Positions 1 to 14,039 of a stretch of DNA of 64,000 nucleotides are shown here, piece by piece (the stretch's first letter is position 1; each line of letters starts with the position of its first letter). The DNA comes from Siphonodentalium dalli. Its lineage: Eukaryota; Mollusca; Scaphopoda; Gadilida; Siphonodentaliidae. The notes beneath the pieces were generated by a model that worked only from the letters and a program-made list of their open reading frames with translations, did not search any database and was not told where the DNA came from. The DNA lies in assembly GCA_032622095.1 (NCBI GenBank), contig CP136069.1, positions 9,502,036 to 9,566,035 on the forward strand, written 5' to 3'. A program made the translations under genes and the position numbers.

Positions 1-208
1 ACTGTATTACTGTCTCATCATTAGGAGGTATAGGTATAGAGTAGATAAATACACTGTATTACTGTCTCATCATTGGGAGTTATACGTATAGAGTAGATAA
101 ATACACTGTATTACTGTCACATCATTGGGAGTTATAGGTATAGAGTAGATAAACACACTGTATTACTGTCACATCATTGGGAGTTATACGTATAGAGTAG
201 ATAAATAC

Positions 209-260
209 ACTGTATTACTGTCTCATCATTGGGAGTTATAGGTATAGAGTAGATAAACAC
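209..260 (+). repeat. Reference 52-bp unit and its internal structure
   Basis: This copy carries the commonest states (T15, T28, C50). Inside the unit, ACTGT occurs twice (1-5 and 9-13, 8 bp apart) and TATAG occurs twice (29-33 and 35-39, 6 bp apart), so the unit has small internal direct repeats that can slip. The unit has no CpG, no ATG on the + strand, 18 G+C of 52, and more G than C (11 versus 7). Stops on the + strand lie at unit positions 31, 37, 42 (TAG) and 46 (TAA). The - strand has an ATGATG at 21-16, closed four codons later by TAA. The next unit (261) has the rare ACTATATT start (G4 to A). Confidence 0.95.
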
Positions 261-832
261 ACTATATTACTGTCTCATCATTGGGAGTTATAGGTATAGA
301 GTAGATAAACACACTGTATTACTGTCTCATCATTGGGAGGTATAGGTATAGCATAGATAAACACACTGTATTACTGTCACATCATTGGGAGTTATAGGTA
401 TAGAGTAGATAAACACACTGTATTACTGTCTCATCATTGGGAGTTATAGGTATAGAGTAGATAAACACACTGTATTACTGTCTCATCATTGGGAGGTATA
501 GGTATAGAGTAGATAAACACACTGTATTACTGTCTCATCATTGGGAGTTATAGGTATAGAGTAGATAAACACACTGTATTACTGTCTCATCATTGGGAGT
601 TATAGGTATAGAGTAGATAAACACACTGTATTACTGTCTCATCATTGGGAGGTATAGGTATAGAGTAGATAAATACACTGTATTACTGTCTCATCATTGG
701 GAGTTATAGGTATAGAGTAGATAAACACACTGTATTACTGTCACATCATTGGGAGGTATAGGTATAGAGTAGATAAATACACTGTATTACTGTCACATCA
801 TTGGGAGTTATAGGTATAGAGTAGATAAATAC

Positions 833-883
833 ACTGTATTACTGTCTCATCATTGGGAGTTATAGGTATAGAGTAGTGTACAC
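833..883 (+). repeat. 51-bp unit variant with GTGTACAC palindrome (1 of 4)
   Basis: Bases 45-50 (normally ATAAAC/T) are replaced by TGTAC, one base shorter, giving GAGTAGTGTACACACTG across the junction. This creates an 8-bp perfect palindrome, GTGTACAC. It is one of only four such units seen in the window, all in the first 3.4 kb, so they probably share one founder. Confidence 0.9.
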
Positions 884-1871
884 ACTGTATTACTGTCTCA
901 TCATTGGGAGTTATAGGTATAGAGTAGATAAATACACTGTATTACTGTCTCATCATTGGGAGTTATAGGTATAGAGTAGATAAATACACTGTATTACTGT
1001 CTCATCATTGGGAGTTATAGGTATAGAGTAGATAAACACACTGTATTACTGTCACATCATTGGGAGTTATAGGTATAGAGTAGATAAATACACTGTATTA
1101 CTGTCTCATCATTGGGAGTTATAGGTATAGAGTAGATAAATACACTGTATTACTGTCACATCATTGGGAGTTATAGGTATAGAGTAGATAAATACACTGT
1201 ATTACTGTCTCATCATTGGGAGTTATAGGTATAGAGTAGATAAATACACTGTATTACTGTCTCATCATTGGGAGTTATAGGTATAGAGTAGATAAACACA
1301 CTGTATTACTGTCTCATCATTGGGAGTTATAGGTATAGAGTAGATAAACACACTGTATTACTGTCTCATCATTGGGAGTTATAGGTATAGAGTAGATAAA
1401 CACACTGTATTACTGTCTCATCATTGGGTGGTATAGGTATAGAGTAGATAAACACACTGTATTACTGTCACATCATTGGGAGGTATAGGTATAGAGTAGA
1501 TAAATACACTGTATTACTGTCTCATCATTGGGAGTTATAGGTATAGAGTAGATAAATACACTGTATTACTGTCACATCATTGGGAGTTATAGGTATAGAG
1601 TAGATAAACACACTGTATTACTGTCACATCATTGGGAGTTATAGGTATAGAGTAGATAAACACACTGTATTACTGTCACATCATTGGGAGGTATAGGTAT
1701 AGAGTAGATAAACACACTGTATTACTGTCTCATCATTGGGAGGTATAGGTATAGAGTAGATAAACACACTGTATTACTGTCTCATCATTGGGAGGTATAG
1801 GTATAGAGTAGATAAACACACTGTATTACTGTCACATCATTGGGAGTTATAGGTATAGAGTAGATAAACAC

Positions 1872-1922
1872 ACTGTATTACTGTCACATCATTGGGAGGT
1901 ATAGGTATAGAGTAGTGTACAC
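1872..1922 (+). repeat. 51-bp unit variant with GTGTACAC palindrome (2 of 4)
   Basis: Same TGTAC replacement at unit 45-50 as the unit at 833, here with A15 and G28. It lies 1039 bp from the first copy, which is 20 units minus the single missing base. Confidence 0.9.
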
Positions 1923-2442
1923 ACTGTATTACTGTCTCATCATTGGGAGTTATAGGTATAGAGTAGATAAATACACTGTATTACTGTCTCATCATTGGGA
2001 GGTATAGGTATAGAGTAGATAAATACACTGTATTACTGTCTCATCATTGGGAGGTATAGGTATAGAGTAGATAAATACACTGTATTACTGTCTCATCATT
2101 GGGAGTTATAGGTATAGAGTAGATACACACACTGTATTACTGTCTCATCATTGGGAGTTATAGGTATAGAGTAGATAAACACACTGTATTACTGTCACAT
2201 CATTGGGAGGTATAGGTATAGAGTAGATAAATACACTGTATTACTGTCTCATCATTGGGAGGTATAGGTATAGAGTAGATAAATACACTGTATTACTGTC
2301 TCATCATTGGGAGTTATAGGTATAGAGTAGATAAACACACTGTATTACTGTCTCATCATTGGCAGTTATAGGTATAGAGTAGATAAACACACTGTATTAC
2401 TGTCACATCATTGGGAGGTATAGGTATAGAGTAGATAAATAC

Positions 2443-2493
2443 ACTGTATTACTGTCACATCATTGGGAGGTATAGGTATAGAGTAGTGTACAC
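2443..2493 (+). repeat. 51-bp unit variant with GTGTACAC palindrome (3 of 4)
   Basis: Same TGTAC replacement, with A15 and G28 as in the copy at 1872. It lies 571 bp further on (11 units minus 1 base). The two A15/G28 copies may be one duplicated haplotype. Confidence 0.9.
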
Positions 2494-3273
2494 ACTGTAT
2501 TACTGTCTCATCATTAGGAGTTATAGGTATAGAGTAGATAAACACACTGTATTACTGTCTCATCATTGGGAGTTATAGGTATAGTGTAGATAAATACACT
2601 GTATTACTGTCTCATCATTGGGAGTTATAGGTATAGAGTAGATAAACACACTGTATTACTGTCACATCATTGGGAGGTATAGGTATAGAGTAGATAAACA
2701 CACTGTATTACTGTCACATCATTGGGAGGTATAGGTATAGAGTAGATAAATACACTGTATTACTGTCTCATCATTGGGAGGTATAGGTATAGAGTAGATA
2801 AATACACTGTATTACTGTCTCATCATTGGGAGGTATAGGTATAGAGTAGATAAATACACTGTATTACTGTCTCATCATTGGGAGTTATAGGTATAGAGTA
2901 GATAAATACACTGTATTACTGTCTCATCATTGGGAGGTATAGGTATAGAGTAGATAAACACACTGTATTACTGTCACATCATTGGGAGGTATAGGTATAG
3001 AGTAGATAAACACACTGTATTACTGTCACATCATTGGGAGGTATAGGTATAGAGTAGATAAATACACTGTATTACTGTCTCATCATTGGGAGTTATAGGT
3101 ATAGAGTAGATAAATACACTGTATTACTGTCACATCATTGGGAGTTATAGGTATAGAGTAGATAAACACACTGTATTACTGTCTCATCATTGGGAGGTAT
3201 AGGTATAGAGTAGATAAACACACTGTATTACTGTCTCATCATTGGGAGTTATAGGTATAGAGTAGATAAATAC

Positions 3274-3324
3274 ACTGTATTACTGTCACATCATTGGGAG
3301 TTATAGGTATAGAGTAGTGTACAC
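3274..3324 (+). repeat. 51-bp unit variant with GTGTACAC palindrome (4 of 4)
   Basis: Last TGTAC-type unit found in the window, with A15 and T28. It is 831 bp after the third (16 units minus 1 base). After this point the variant is absent for 60.7 kb. Confidence 0.9.
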
Positions 3325-4104
3325 ACTGTATTACTGTCTCATCATTGGGAGTTATAGGTATAGAGTAGATAAACACACTGTATTACTGTCTCATCATTGG
3401 GAGTTATAGGTATAGAGTAGATAAACACACTGTATTACTGTCACATCATTGGGAGTTATAGGTATAGAGTAGATAAACACACTGTATTACTGTCACATCA
3501 TTGGGAGTTATAGGTATAGAGTAGATAAACACACTGTATTACTGTCTCATCATTGGGAGGTATAGGTATAGCGTAGATAAATACACTGTATTACTGTCAC
3601 ATCATTGGGAGTTATAGGTATAGAGTAGATAAATACACTGTATTACTGTCTCATCATTGGGAGGTATAGGTATAGAGTAGATAAACACACTGTATTACTG
3701 TCACATCATTGGGAGTTATAGGTATAGAGTAGATAAACACACTGTATTACTGTCTCATCATTGGGAGTTATAGGTATAGAGTAGATAAATACACTGTATT
3801 ACTGTCACATCATTGGGAGTTATAGGTATAGAGTAGATAAATACACTGTATTACTGTCTCATCATTGGGAGTTATAGGTATAGAGTAGATAAACACACTG
3901 TATTACTGTCACATCATTGGGAGGTATAGGTATAGAGTAGATAAATACACTGTATTACTGTCTCATCATTGGGAGTTATAGGTATAGAGTAGATAAATAC
4001 ACTGTATTACTGTCACATCATTGGGAGTTATAGGTATAGAGTAGATAAATACACTGTATTACTGTCTCATCATTGGGAGTTATAGGTATAGAGTAGATAA
4101 ACAC

Positions 4105-4150
4105 ACTGTATTACTGTCACATCATTGGGAGTTATAGCATAGATAAATAC
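4105..4150 (+). repeat. First 46-bp short unit (CATAG type)
   Basis: One TATAGG hexamer (unit 29-39 contains TATAGGTATAG) is missing and unit 40-41 reads CA instead of AG. This is the first of 54 short units. By my count 22 have AGTAG, 17 CATAG and 15 CGTAG after the deletion, and 45 of 54 have G at site 28. An equivalent unit in a similar setting (A15, T28, CATAG) occurs at 23885-23930. Other isolated short units lie at 9975, 16133, 29755, 36085, 37899, 39805, 42451, 43069, 44467, 48389, 52023, 53837, 54663, 55229, 55899, 60283, 61629, 61727, 61825 and 62701. Adjacent short pairs lie at 44981 and 45027, and at 46269 and 46315. Confidence 0.9.
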
Positions 4151-6830
4151 ACTGTATTACTGTCTCATCATTGGGAGTTATAGGTATAGAGTAGATAAAC
4201 ACACTGTATTACTGTCTCATCATTGGGAGTTATAGGTATAGAGTAGATAAATACACTGTATTACTGTCACATCATTGGGAGTTATAGGTATAGAGTAGAT
4301 AAATACACTGTATTACTGTCTCATCATTGGGAGGTATAGGTATAGAGTAGATAAATACACTGTATTACTGTCACATCATTGGGAGGTATAGGTATAGAGT
4401 AGATAAATACACTGTATTACTGTCTCATCATTGGGAGTTATAGGTATAGAGTAGATAAATACACTGTATTACTGTCTCATCATTGGGAGTTATAGGTATA
4501 GAGTAGATAAACACACTGTATTACTGTCACATCATTGGGAGGTATAGGTATAGAGTAGATAAATACACTGTATTACTGTCACATCATTAGGAGTTATAGG
4601 TATAGAGTAGATAAATACACTGTATTACTGTCACATCATTGGGAGTTATAGGTATAGAGTAGATAAACACACTGTATTACTGTCTCATCATTGGGAGTTA
4701 TAGGTATAGAGTAGATAAACACACTGTATTACTGTCTCATCATTGGGAGTTATAGGTATAGAGTAGATAAATACACTGTATTACTGTCTCATCATTAGGA
4801 GTTATAGGTATAGAGTAGATAAATACACTGTATTACTGTCTCATCATTGGGAGTTATAGGTATAGAGTAGATAAATACACTGTATTACTGTCACATCATT
4901 GGGAGTTATAGGTATAGAGTAGATAAACACACTGTATTACTGTCTCATCATTGGGAGTTATAGGTATAGAGTAGATAAACACACTGTATTACTGTCTCAT
5001 CATTAGGAGTTATAGGTATAGAGTAGATAAACACACTGTATTACTGTCTCATCATTGGGAGTTATAGGTATAGAGTAGATAAACACACTGTATTACTGTC
5101 TCATCATTGGGAGGTATAGGTATAGAGTAGATAAATACACTGTATTACTGTCTCATCATTGGGAGTTATAGGTATAGAGTAGATAAATACACTGTATTAC
5201 TGTCACATCATTGGGAGTTATAGGTATAGAGTAGATAAACACACTGTATTACTGTCTCATCATTGGGAGTTATAGGTATAGAGTAGATAAACACACTGTA
5301 TTACTGTCTCATCATTGGGAGTTATAGGTATAGAGTAGATAAACACACTGTATTACTGTCACATCATTGGGAGTTATAGGTATAGAGTAGATAAACACAC
5401 TGTATTACTGTCTCATCATTGGGAGTTATAGGTATAGAGTAGATAAACACACTGTATTACTGTCTCATCATTGGGAGTTATAGGTATAGAGTAGATAAAT
5501 ACACTGTATTACTGTCACATCATTGGGAGGTATAGGTATAGAGTAGATAAATACACTGTATTACTGTCTCATCATTGGGAGTTATAGGTATAGAGTAGAT
5601 AAACACACTGTATTACTGTCTCATCATTGGGAGTTATAGGTATAGAGTAGATAAACACACTGTATTACTGTCTCATCATTGGGAGTTATAGGTATAGAGT
5701 AGATAAACACACTGTATTACTGTCTCATCATTGGGAGTTATAGGTATAGAGTAGATAAACACACTGTATTACTGTCTCATCATTAGGAGGTATAGGTATA
5801 GAGTAGATAAATACACTGTATTACTGTCTCATCATTGGGAGGTATAGGTATAGAGTAGATAAATACACTGTATTACTGTCTCATCATTGGGAGGTATAGG
5901 TATAGAGTAGATAAACACACTGTATTACTGTCTCATCATTGGGAGGTATAGGTATAGAGTAGATAAACACACTGTATTACTGTCTCATCATTGGGAGGTA
6001 TAGGTATAGAGTAGATAAACACACTGTATTACTGTCTCATCATTGGGAGTTATAGGTATAGAGTAGATAAACACACTGTATTACTGTCTCATCATTGGGA
6101 GGTATAGGTATAGAGTAGATAAACACACTGTATTACTGTCACATCATTGGGAGTTATAGGTATAGAGTAGATAAACACACTGTATTACTGTCTCATCATT
6201 GGGAGTTATAGGTATAGAGTAGATAAACACACTGTATTACTGTCACATCATTGGGAGGTATAGGTATAGAGTAGATAAATACACTGTATTACTGTCTCAT
6301 CATTGGGAGGTATAGGTATAGAGTAGATAAACACACTGTATTACTGTCACATCATTGGGAGTTATAGGTATAGAGTAGATACATACACTGTATTACTGTC
6401 TCATCATTGGGAGTTATAGGTATAGAGTAGATACACACACTGTATTACTGTCACATCATTGGGAGTTATAGGTATAGAGTAGATAAATACACTGTATTAC
6501 TGTCACATCATTGGGAGTTATAGGTATAGAGTAGATAAATACACTGTATTACTGTCTCATCATTGGGAGTTATAGGTATAGAGTAGATAAATACACTGTA
6601 TTACTGTCTCATCATTGGGAGGTATAGGTATAGCGTAGATAAACACACTGTATTACTGTCACATCATTGGGAGTTATAGGTATAGCGTAGATAAACACAC
6701 TGTATTACTGTCTCATCATTGGGAGTTATAGGTATAGAGTAGATAAATACACTGTATTACTGTCTCATCATTGGGAGTTATAGGTATAGAGTAGATAAAT
6801 ACACTGTATTACTGTCTCATCATTGGGAGT

Positions 6831-7475
6831 TATAGGTATAGAGTAGATAAATACACTGTATTACTGTCTCATCATTGGGAGTTATAGGTATAGAGTAGAT
6901 AAACACACTGTATTACTGTCACATCATTGGGAGTTATAGGTATAGAGTAGATAAACACACTGTATTACTGTCACATCATTGGGAGTTATAGGTATAGAGT
7001 AGATAAATACACTGTATTACTGTCACATCATTGGGAGTTATAGGTATAGAGTAGATAAATACACTGTATTACTGTCTCATCATTGGGAGGTATACGTATA
7101 GAGTAGATAAATACACTGTATTACTGTCACATCATTGGGAGGTATAGGTATAGAGTAGATAAATACACTGTATTACTGTCTCATCATTGGGAGTTATAGG
7201 TATAGAGTAGATAAACACACTGTATTACTGTCACATCATTGGGAGTTATAGGTATAGAGTAGATAAACACACTGTATTACTGTCACATCATTGGGAGTTA
7301 TAGGTATAGAGTAGATAAATACACTGTATTACTGTCACATCATTGGGAGTTATAGGTATAGAGTAGATAAATACACTGTATTACTGTCTCATCATTGGGA
7401 GGTATACGTATAGAGTAGATAAATACACTGTATTACTGTCACATCATTGGGAGGTATAGGTATAGAGTAGATAAA
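6831..7475 (+). repeat. 312-bp higher-order duplication (6 units)
   Basis: Bases 6831-7163 match 7143-7475 exactly by eye (333 bp at offset 312). The six-unit pattern at sites 15/28/50 is TTC, ATC, ATT, ATT, TGT, AG. The fifth unit in each copy also carries the rare TACGTA variant (C at site 33, at 7095 and 7407). The copies part at site 50 of the last unit (T at 7164, C at 7476). Confidence 0.85.
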
Positions 7476-9608
7476 CACACTGTATTACTGTCTCATCATT
7501 GGGAGTTATAGGTATAGAGTAGATAAATACACTGTATTACTGTCTCATCATTGGGAGTTATAGGTATAGAGTAGATAAACACACTGTATTACTGTCACAT
7601 CATTGGGAGTTATAGGTATAGAGTAGATAAACACACTGTATTACTGTCTCATCATTGGGAGTTATAGGTATAGAGTAGATAAATACACTGTATTACTGTC
7701 TCATCATTGGGAGTTATAGGTATAGAGTAGATAAATACACTGTATTACTGTCACATCATTGGGAGGTATAGGTATAGAGTAGATAAATACACTGTATTAC
7801 TGTCTCATCATTGGGAGTTATAGGTATAGAGTAGATAAATACACTGTATTACTGTCTCATCATTGGGAGTTATAGGTATAGAGTAGATAAATACACTGTA
7901 TTACTGTCTCATCATTGGGAGTTATAGGTATAGAGTAGATAAACACACTGTATTACTGTCTCATCATTGGGAGTTATAGGTATAGAGTAGATAAATACAC
8001 TGTATTACTGTCTCATCATTGGGAGTTATAGGTATAGAGTAGATAAACACACTGTATTACTGTCACATCATTGGGAGTTATAGGTATAGAGTAGATAAAT
8101 ACACTGTATTACTGTCTCATCATTGGGAGTTATAGGTATAGAGTAGATAAATACACTGTATTACTGTCACATCATTGGGAGGTATAGGTATAGAGTAGAT
8201 AAATACACTGTATTACTGTCTCATCATTGGGAGTTATAGGTATAGAGTAGATAAATACACTGTATTACTGTCTCATCATTGGGAGTTATAGGTATAGAGT
8301 AGATAAATACACTGTATTACTGTCTCATCATTGGGAGGTATAGGTATAGAGTAGATACACACACTGTATTACTGTCTCATCATTGGGAGTTATAGGTATA
8401 GAGTAGATAAATACACTGTATTACTGTCACATCATTGGGAGGTATAGGTATAGAGTAGATAAATACACTGTATTACTGTCTCATCATTGGGAGTTATAGG
8501 TATAGAGTAGATAAATACACTGTATTACTGTCACATCATTGGGAGGTATAGGTATAGAGTAGATAAATACACTGTATTACTGTCTCATCATTGGGAGTTA
8601 TAGGTATAGAGTAGATAAATACACTGTATTACTGTCACATCATTGGGAGGTATAGGTATAGAGTAGATAAATACACTGTATTACTGTCTCATCATTGGGA
8701 GTTATAGGTATAGAGTAGATAAACACACTGTATTACTGTCTCATCATTGGGAGGTATAGGTATAGAGTAGATAAATACACTGTATTACTGTCTCATCATT
8801 GGGAGTTATAGGTATAGAGTAGATAAATACACTGTATTACTGTCTCATCATTGGGAGTTATAGGTATAGAGTAGATAAATACACTGTATTACTGTCACAT
8901 CATTGGGAGGTATAGGTATAGAGTAGATAAATACACTGTATTACTGTCTCATCATTGGGAGTTATAGGTATAGAGTAGATAAACACACTGTATTACTGTC
9001 TCATCATTGGGAGGTATAGGTATAGAGTAGATAAATACACTGTATTACTGTCTCATCATTGGGAGTTATAGGTATAGAGTAGATAAACACACTGTATTAC
9101 TGTCTCATCATTGGGAGTTATAGGTATAGAGTAGATAAACACACTGTATTACTGTCTCATCATTGGGAGTTATAGGTATAGAGTAGATAAACACACTGTA
9201 TTACTGTCTCATCATTGGGAGGTATAGGTATAGAGTAGATACATACACTGTATTACTGTCTCATCATTGGGAGTTATAGGTATAGAGTAGATACACACAC
9301 TGTATTACTGTCACATCATTGGGAGTTATAGGTATAGAGTAGATAAATACACTGTATTACTGTCTCATCATTGGGAGTTATAGGTATAGAGTAGATAAAC
9401 ACACTGTATTACTGTCTCATCATTAGGAGTTATAGGTATAGAGTAGATAAATACACTGTATTACTGTCTCATCATTGGGAGGTATAGGTATAGCGTAGAT
9501 AAACACACTGTATTACTGTCACATCATTGGGAGTTATAGGTATAGCGTAGATAAACACACTGTATTACTGTCTCATCATTGGGAGTTATAGGTATAGAGT
9601 AGATAAAT

Positions 9609-9971
9609 ACACTGTATTACTGTCACATCATTGGGAGTTATAGGTATAGAGTAGATAAACACACTGTATTACTGTCTCATCATTGGGAGTTATAGGTATA
9701 GAGTAGATAAACACACTGTATTACTGTCTCATCATTGGGAGTTATAGGTATAGAGTAGATAAATACACTGTATTACTGTCACATCATTGGGAGTTATAGG
9801 TATAGAGTAGATAAACACACTGTATTACTGTCTCATCATTGGGAGGTATAGGTATAGAGTAGATACACACACTGTATTACTGTCTCATCATTGGGAGGTA
9901 TAGGTATAGAGTAGATAAATACACTGTATTACTGTCACATCATTGGGAGTTATAGGTATAGAGTAGATAAA
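9609..9971 (+). repeat. 7-unit block shared with 13.66 kb
   Basis: By eye these 363 bp are identical to 13659-14021, offset 4050 (78 units minus one 6-bp deletion at 9975). The match includes a unit with the uncommon site-48 C (AGATACACAC at 9861 and 13911). It ends at a C/T difference at site 50. With only three common binary sites per unit, a 7-unit match somewhere in the array is expected about once by chance, so the rare site-48 marker is what makes this pair worth noting. Confidence 0.7.
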
Positions 9972-12900
9972 TACACTGTATTACTGTCACATCATTGGGA
10001 GGTATAGCATAGATAAATACACTGTATTACTGTCTCATCATTGGGAGTTATAGGTATAGAGTAGATAAACACACTGTATTACTGTCTCATCATTGGGAGT
10101 TATAGGTATAGAGTAGATAAACACACTGTATTACTGTCTCATCATTGGGAGGTATAGGTATAGAGTAGATACATACACTGTATTACTGTCTCATCATTGG
10201 GAGGTATAGGTATAGAGTAGATAAACACACTGTATTACTGTCACATCATTGGGAGTTATAGGTATAGAGTAGATAAACACACTGTATTACTGTCTCATCA
10301 TTGGGAGGTATAGGTATAGAGTAGATAAACACACTGTATTACTGTCTCATCATTGGGAGGTATAGGTATAGAGTAGATAAACACACTGTATTACTGTCAC
10401 ATCATTGGGAGGTATATGTATAGAGTAGATAAATACACTGTATTACTGTCACATCATTGGGAGTTATAGGTATAGAGTAGATAAACACACTGTATTACTG
10501 TCTCATCATTGGGAGTTATAGGTATAGAGTAGATAAACACACTGTATTACTGTCACATCATTGGGAGTTATAGGTATAGAGTAGATAAACACACTGTATT
10601 ACTGTCTCATCATTGGGAGTTATAGGTATAGAGTAGATAAATACACTGTATTACTGTCTCATCATTGGGAGTTATAGGTATAGAGTAGATAAATACACTG
10701 TATTACTGTCACATCATTGGGAGGTATAGGTATAGAGTAGATAAACACACTGTATTACTGTCACATCATTGGGAGTTATAGGTATAGAGTAGATAAACAC
10801 ACTGTATTACTGTCTCATCATTGGGAGGTATAGGTATAGAGTAGATAAACACACTGTATTACTGTCTCATCATTGGGAGTTATAGGTATAGAGTAGATAA
10901 ATACACTGTATTACTGTCTCATCATTGGGAGGTATAGGTATAGCGTAGATAAACACACTGTATTACTGTCACATCATTGGGAGTTATAGGTATAGAGTAG
11001 ATAAACACACTGTATTACTGTCTCATCATTGGGAGGTATAGGTATAGAGTAGATAAACACACTGTATTACTGTCTCATCATTGGGAGGTATAGGTATAGA
11101 GTAGATAAACACACTGTATTACTGTCACATCATTGGGAGTTATAGGTATAGAGTAGATAAACACACTGTATTACTGTCACATCATTGGGAGTTATAGGTA
11201 TAGAGTAGATAAACACACTGTATTACTGTCTCATCATTGGGAGGTATAGGTATAGAGTAGATAAATACACTGTATTACTGTCTCATCATTGGGAGTTATA
11301 GGTATAGAGTAGATAAACACACTGTATTACTGTCTCATCATTGGGAGTTATAGGTATAGAGTAGATAAATACACTGTATTACTGTCTCATCATTGGGAGT
11401 TATAGGTATAGAGTAGATATATACACTGTATTACTGTCTCATCATTGGGAGTTATAGGTATAGAGTAGATAAATACACTGTATTACTGTCTCATCATTGG
11501 GAGTTATAGGTATAGAGTAGATACACACACTGTATTACTGTCACATCATTGGGAGGTATAGGTATAGAGTAGATAAATACACTGTATTACTGTCTCATCA
11601 TTGGGAGTTATAGGTATAGAGTAGATAAACACACTGTATTACTGTCACATCATTGGGAGTTATAGGTATAGAGTAGATAAATACACTGTATTACTGTCTC
11701 ATCATTGGGAGGTATAGGTATAGAGTAGATAAATACACTGTATTACTGTCTCATCATTGGGAGTTATAGGTATAGAGTAGATAAACACACTGTATTACTG
11801 TCTCATCATTGGGAGTTATAGGTATAGAGTAGATAAATACACTGTATTACTGTCTCATCATTGGGAGGTATAGGTATAGAGTAGATAAATACACTGTATT
11901 ACTGTCTCATCATTGGGAGTTATAGGTATAGAGTAGATAAACACACTGTATTACTGTCTCATCATTGGGAGTTATAGGTATAGAGTAGATAAATACACTG
12001 TATTACTGTCTCATCATTGGGAGTTATAGGTATAGAGTAGATAAACACACTGTATTACTGTCTCATCATTGGGAGGTATAGGTATAGAGTAGATAAATAC
12101 ACTGTATTACTGTCTCATCATTGGGAGTTATAGGTATAGAGTAGATAAATACACTGTATTACTGTCTCATCATTGGGAGTTATAGGTATAGAGTAGATAA
12201 ATACACTGTATTACTGTCTCATCATTGGGAGTTATAGGTATAGAGTAGATAAATACACTGTATTACTGTCTCATCATTGGGAGGTATAGGTATAGAGTAG
12301 ATAAACACACTGTATTACTGTCTCATCATTGGGAGGTATAGGTATAGAGTAGATAAATACACTGTATTACTGTCACATCATTGGGAGTTATAGGTATAGA
12401 GTAGATAAACACACTGTATTACTGTCTCATCATTGGGAGGTATAGGTATAGAGTAGATAAATACACTGTATTACTGTCTCATCATTGGGAGTTATAGGTA
12501 TAGAGTAGATAAACACACTGTATTACTGTCTCATCATTGGGAGTTATAGGTATAGAGTAGATAAATACACTGTATTACTGTCACATCATTGGGAGTTATA
12601 GGTATAGCATAGATAAACACACTGTATTACTGTCACATCATTGGGAGGTATAGGTATAGAGTAGATAAATACACTGTATTACTGTCTCATCATTGGGAGT
12701 TATAGGTATAGAGTAGATAAATACACTGTATTACTGTCTCATCATTGGGAGTTATAGGTATAGAGTAGATACACACACTGTATTACTGTCACATCATTGG
12801 GAGTTATAGGTATAGAGTAGATACACACACTGTATTACTGTCTCATCATTGGGAGGTATAGGTATAGAGTAGATAAACACACTGTATTACTGTCTCATCA

Positions 12901-14039
12901 TTGGGAGGTATAGGTATAGAGTAGATAAATACACTGTATTACTGTCTCATCATTAGGAGGTATAGGTATAGAGTAGATAAACACACTGTATTACTGTCTC
13001 ATCATTGGGAGTTATAGGTATAGAGTAGATAAATACACTGTATTACTGTCACATCATTGGGAGTTATAGGTATAGAGTAGATAAATACACTGTATTACTG
13101 TCACATCATTGGGAGTTATAGGTATAGAGTAGATAAACACACTGTATTACTGTCTCATCATTGGGAGGTATAGGTATAGAGTAGATAAATACACTGTATT
13201 ACTGTCTCATCATTGGGAGTTATAGGTATAGAGTAGATAAACACACTGTATTACTGTCTCATCATTGGGAGTTATAGGTATAGAGTAGATAAATACACTG
13301 TATTACTGTCTCATCATTGGGAGTTATAGGTATAGAGTAGATACACACACTGTATTACTGTCACATCATTGGGAGTTATAGGTATAGAGTAGATACACAC
13401 ACTGTATTACTGTCTCATCATTGGGAGTTATAGGTATAGAGTAGATAAACACACTGTATTACTGTCTCATCATTGGGAGTTATAGGTATAGAGTAGATAA
13501 ACACACTGTATTACTGTCACATCATTGGGAGTTATAGGTATAGAGTAGATAAACACACTGTATTACTGTCTCATCATTGGGAGTTATAGGTATAGAGTAG
13601 ATAAACACACTGTATTACTGTCTCATCATTGGGAGGTATAGGTATAGAGTAGATAAACACACTGTATTACTGTCACATCATTGGGAGTTATAGGTATAGA
13701 GTAGATAAACACACTGTATTACTGTCTCATCATTGGGAGTTATAGGTATAGAGTAGATAAACACACTGTATTACTGTCTCATCATTGGGAGTTATAGGTA
13801 TAGAGTAGATAAATACACTGTATTACTGTCACATCATTGGGAGTTATAGGTATAGAGTAGATAAACACACTGTATTACTGTCTCATCATTGGGAGGTATA
13901 GGTATAGAGTAGATACACACACTGTATTACTGTCTCATCATTGGGAGGTATAGGTATAGAGTAGATAAATACACTGTATTACTGTCACATCATTGGGAGT
14001 TATAGGTATAGAGTAGATAAACACACTGTATTACTGTCA

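Noticed and set aside
833-3324. GTGTACAC units as transcription-factor sites or insertion target scars
   Set aside because: There is no inserted sequence or target-site duplication, and the same replacement in all four units is better explained by one founder mutation copied with its unit.
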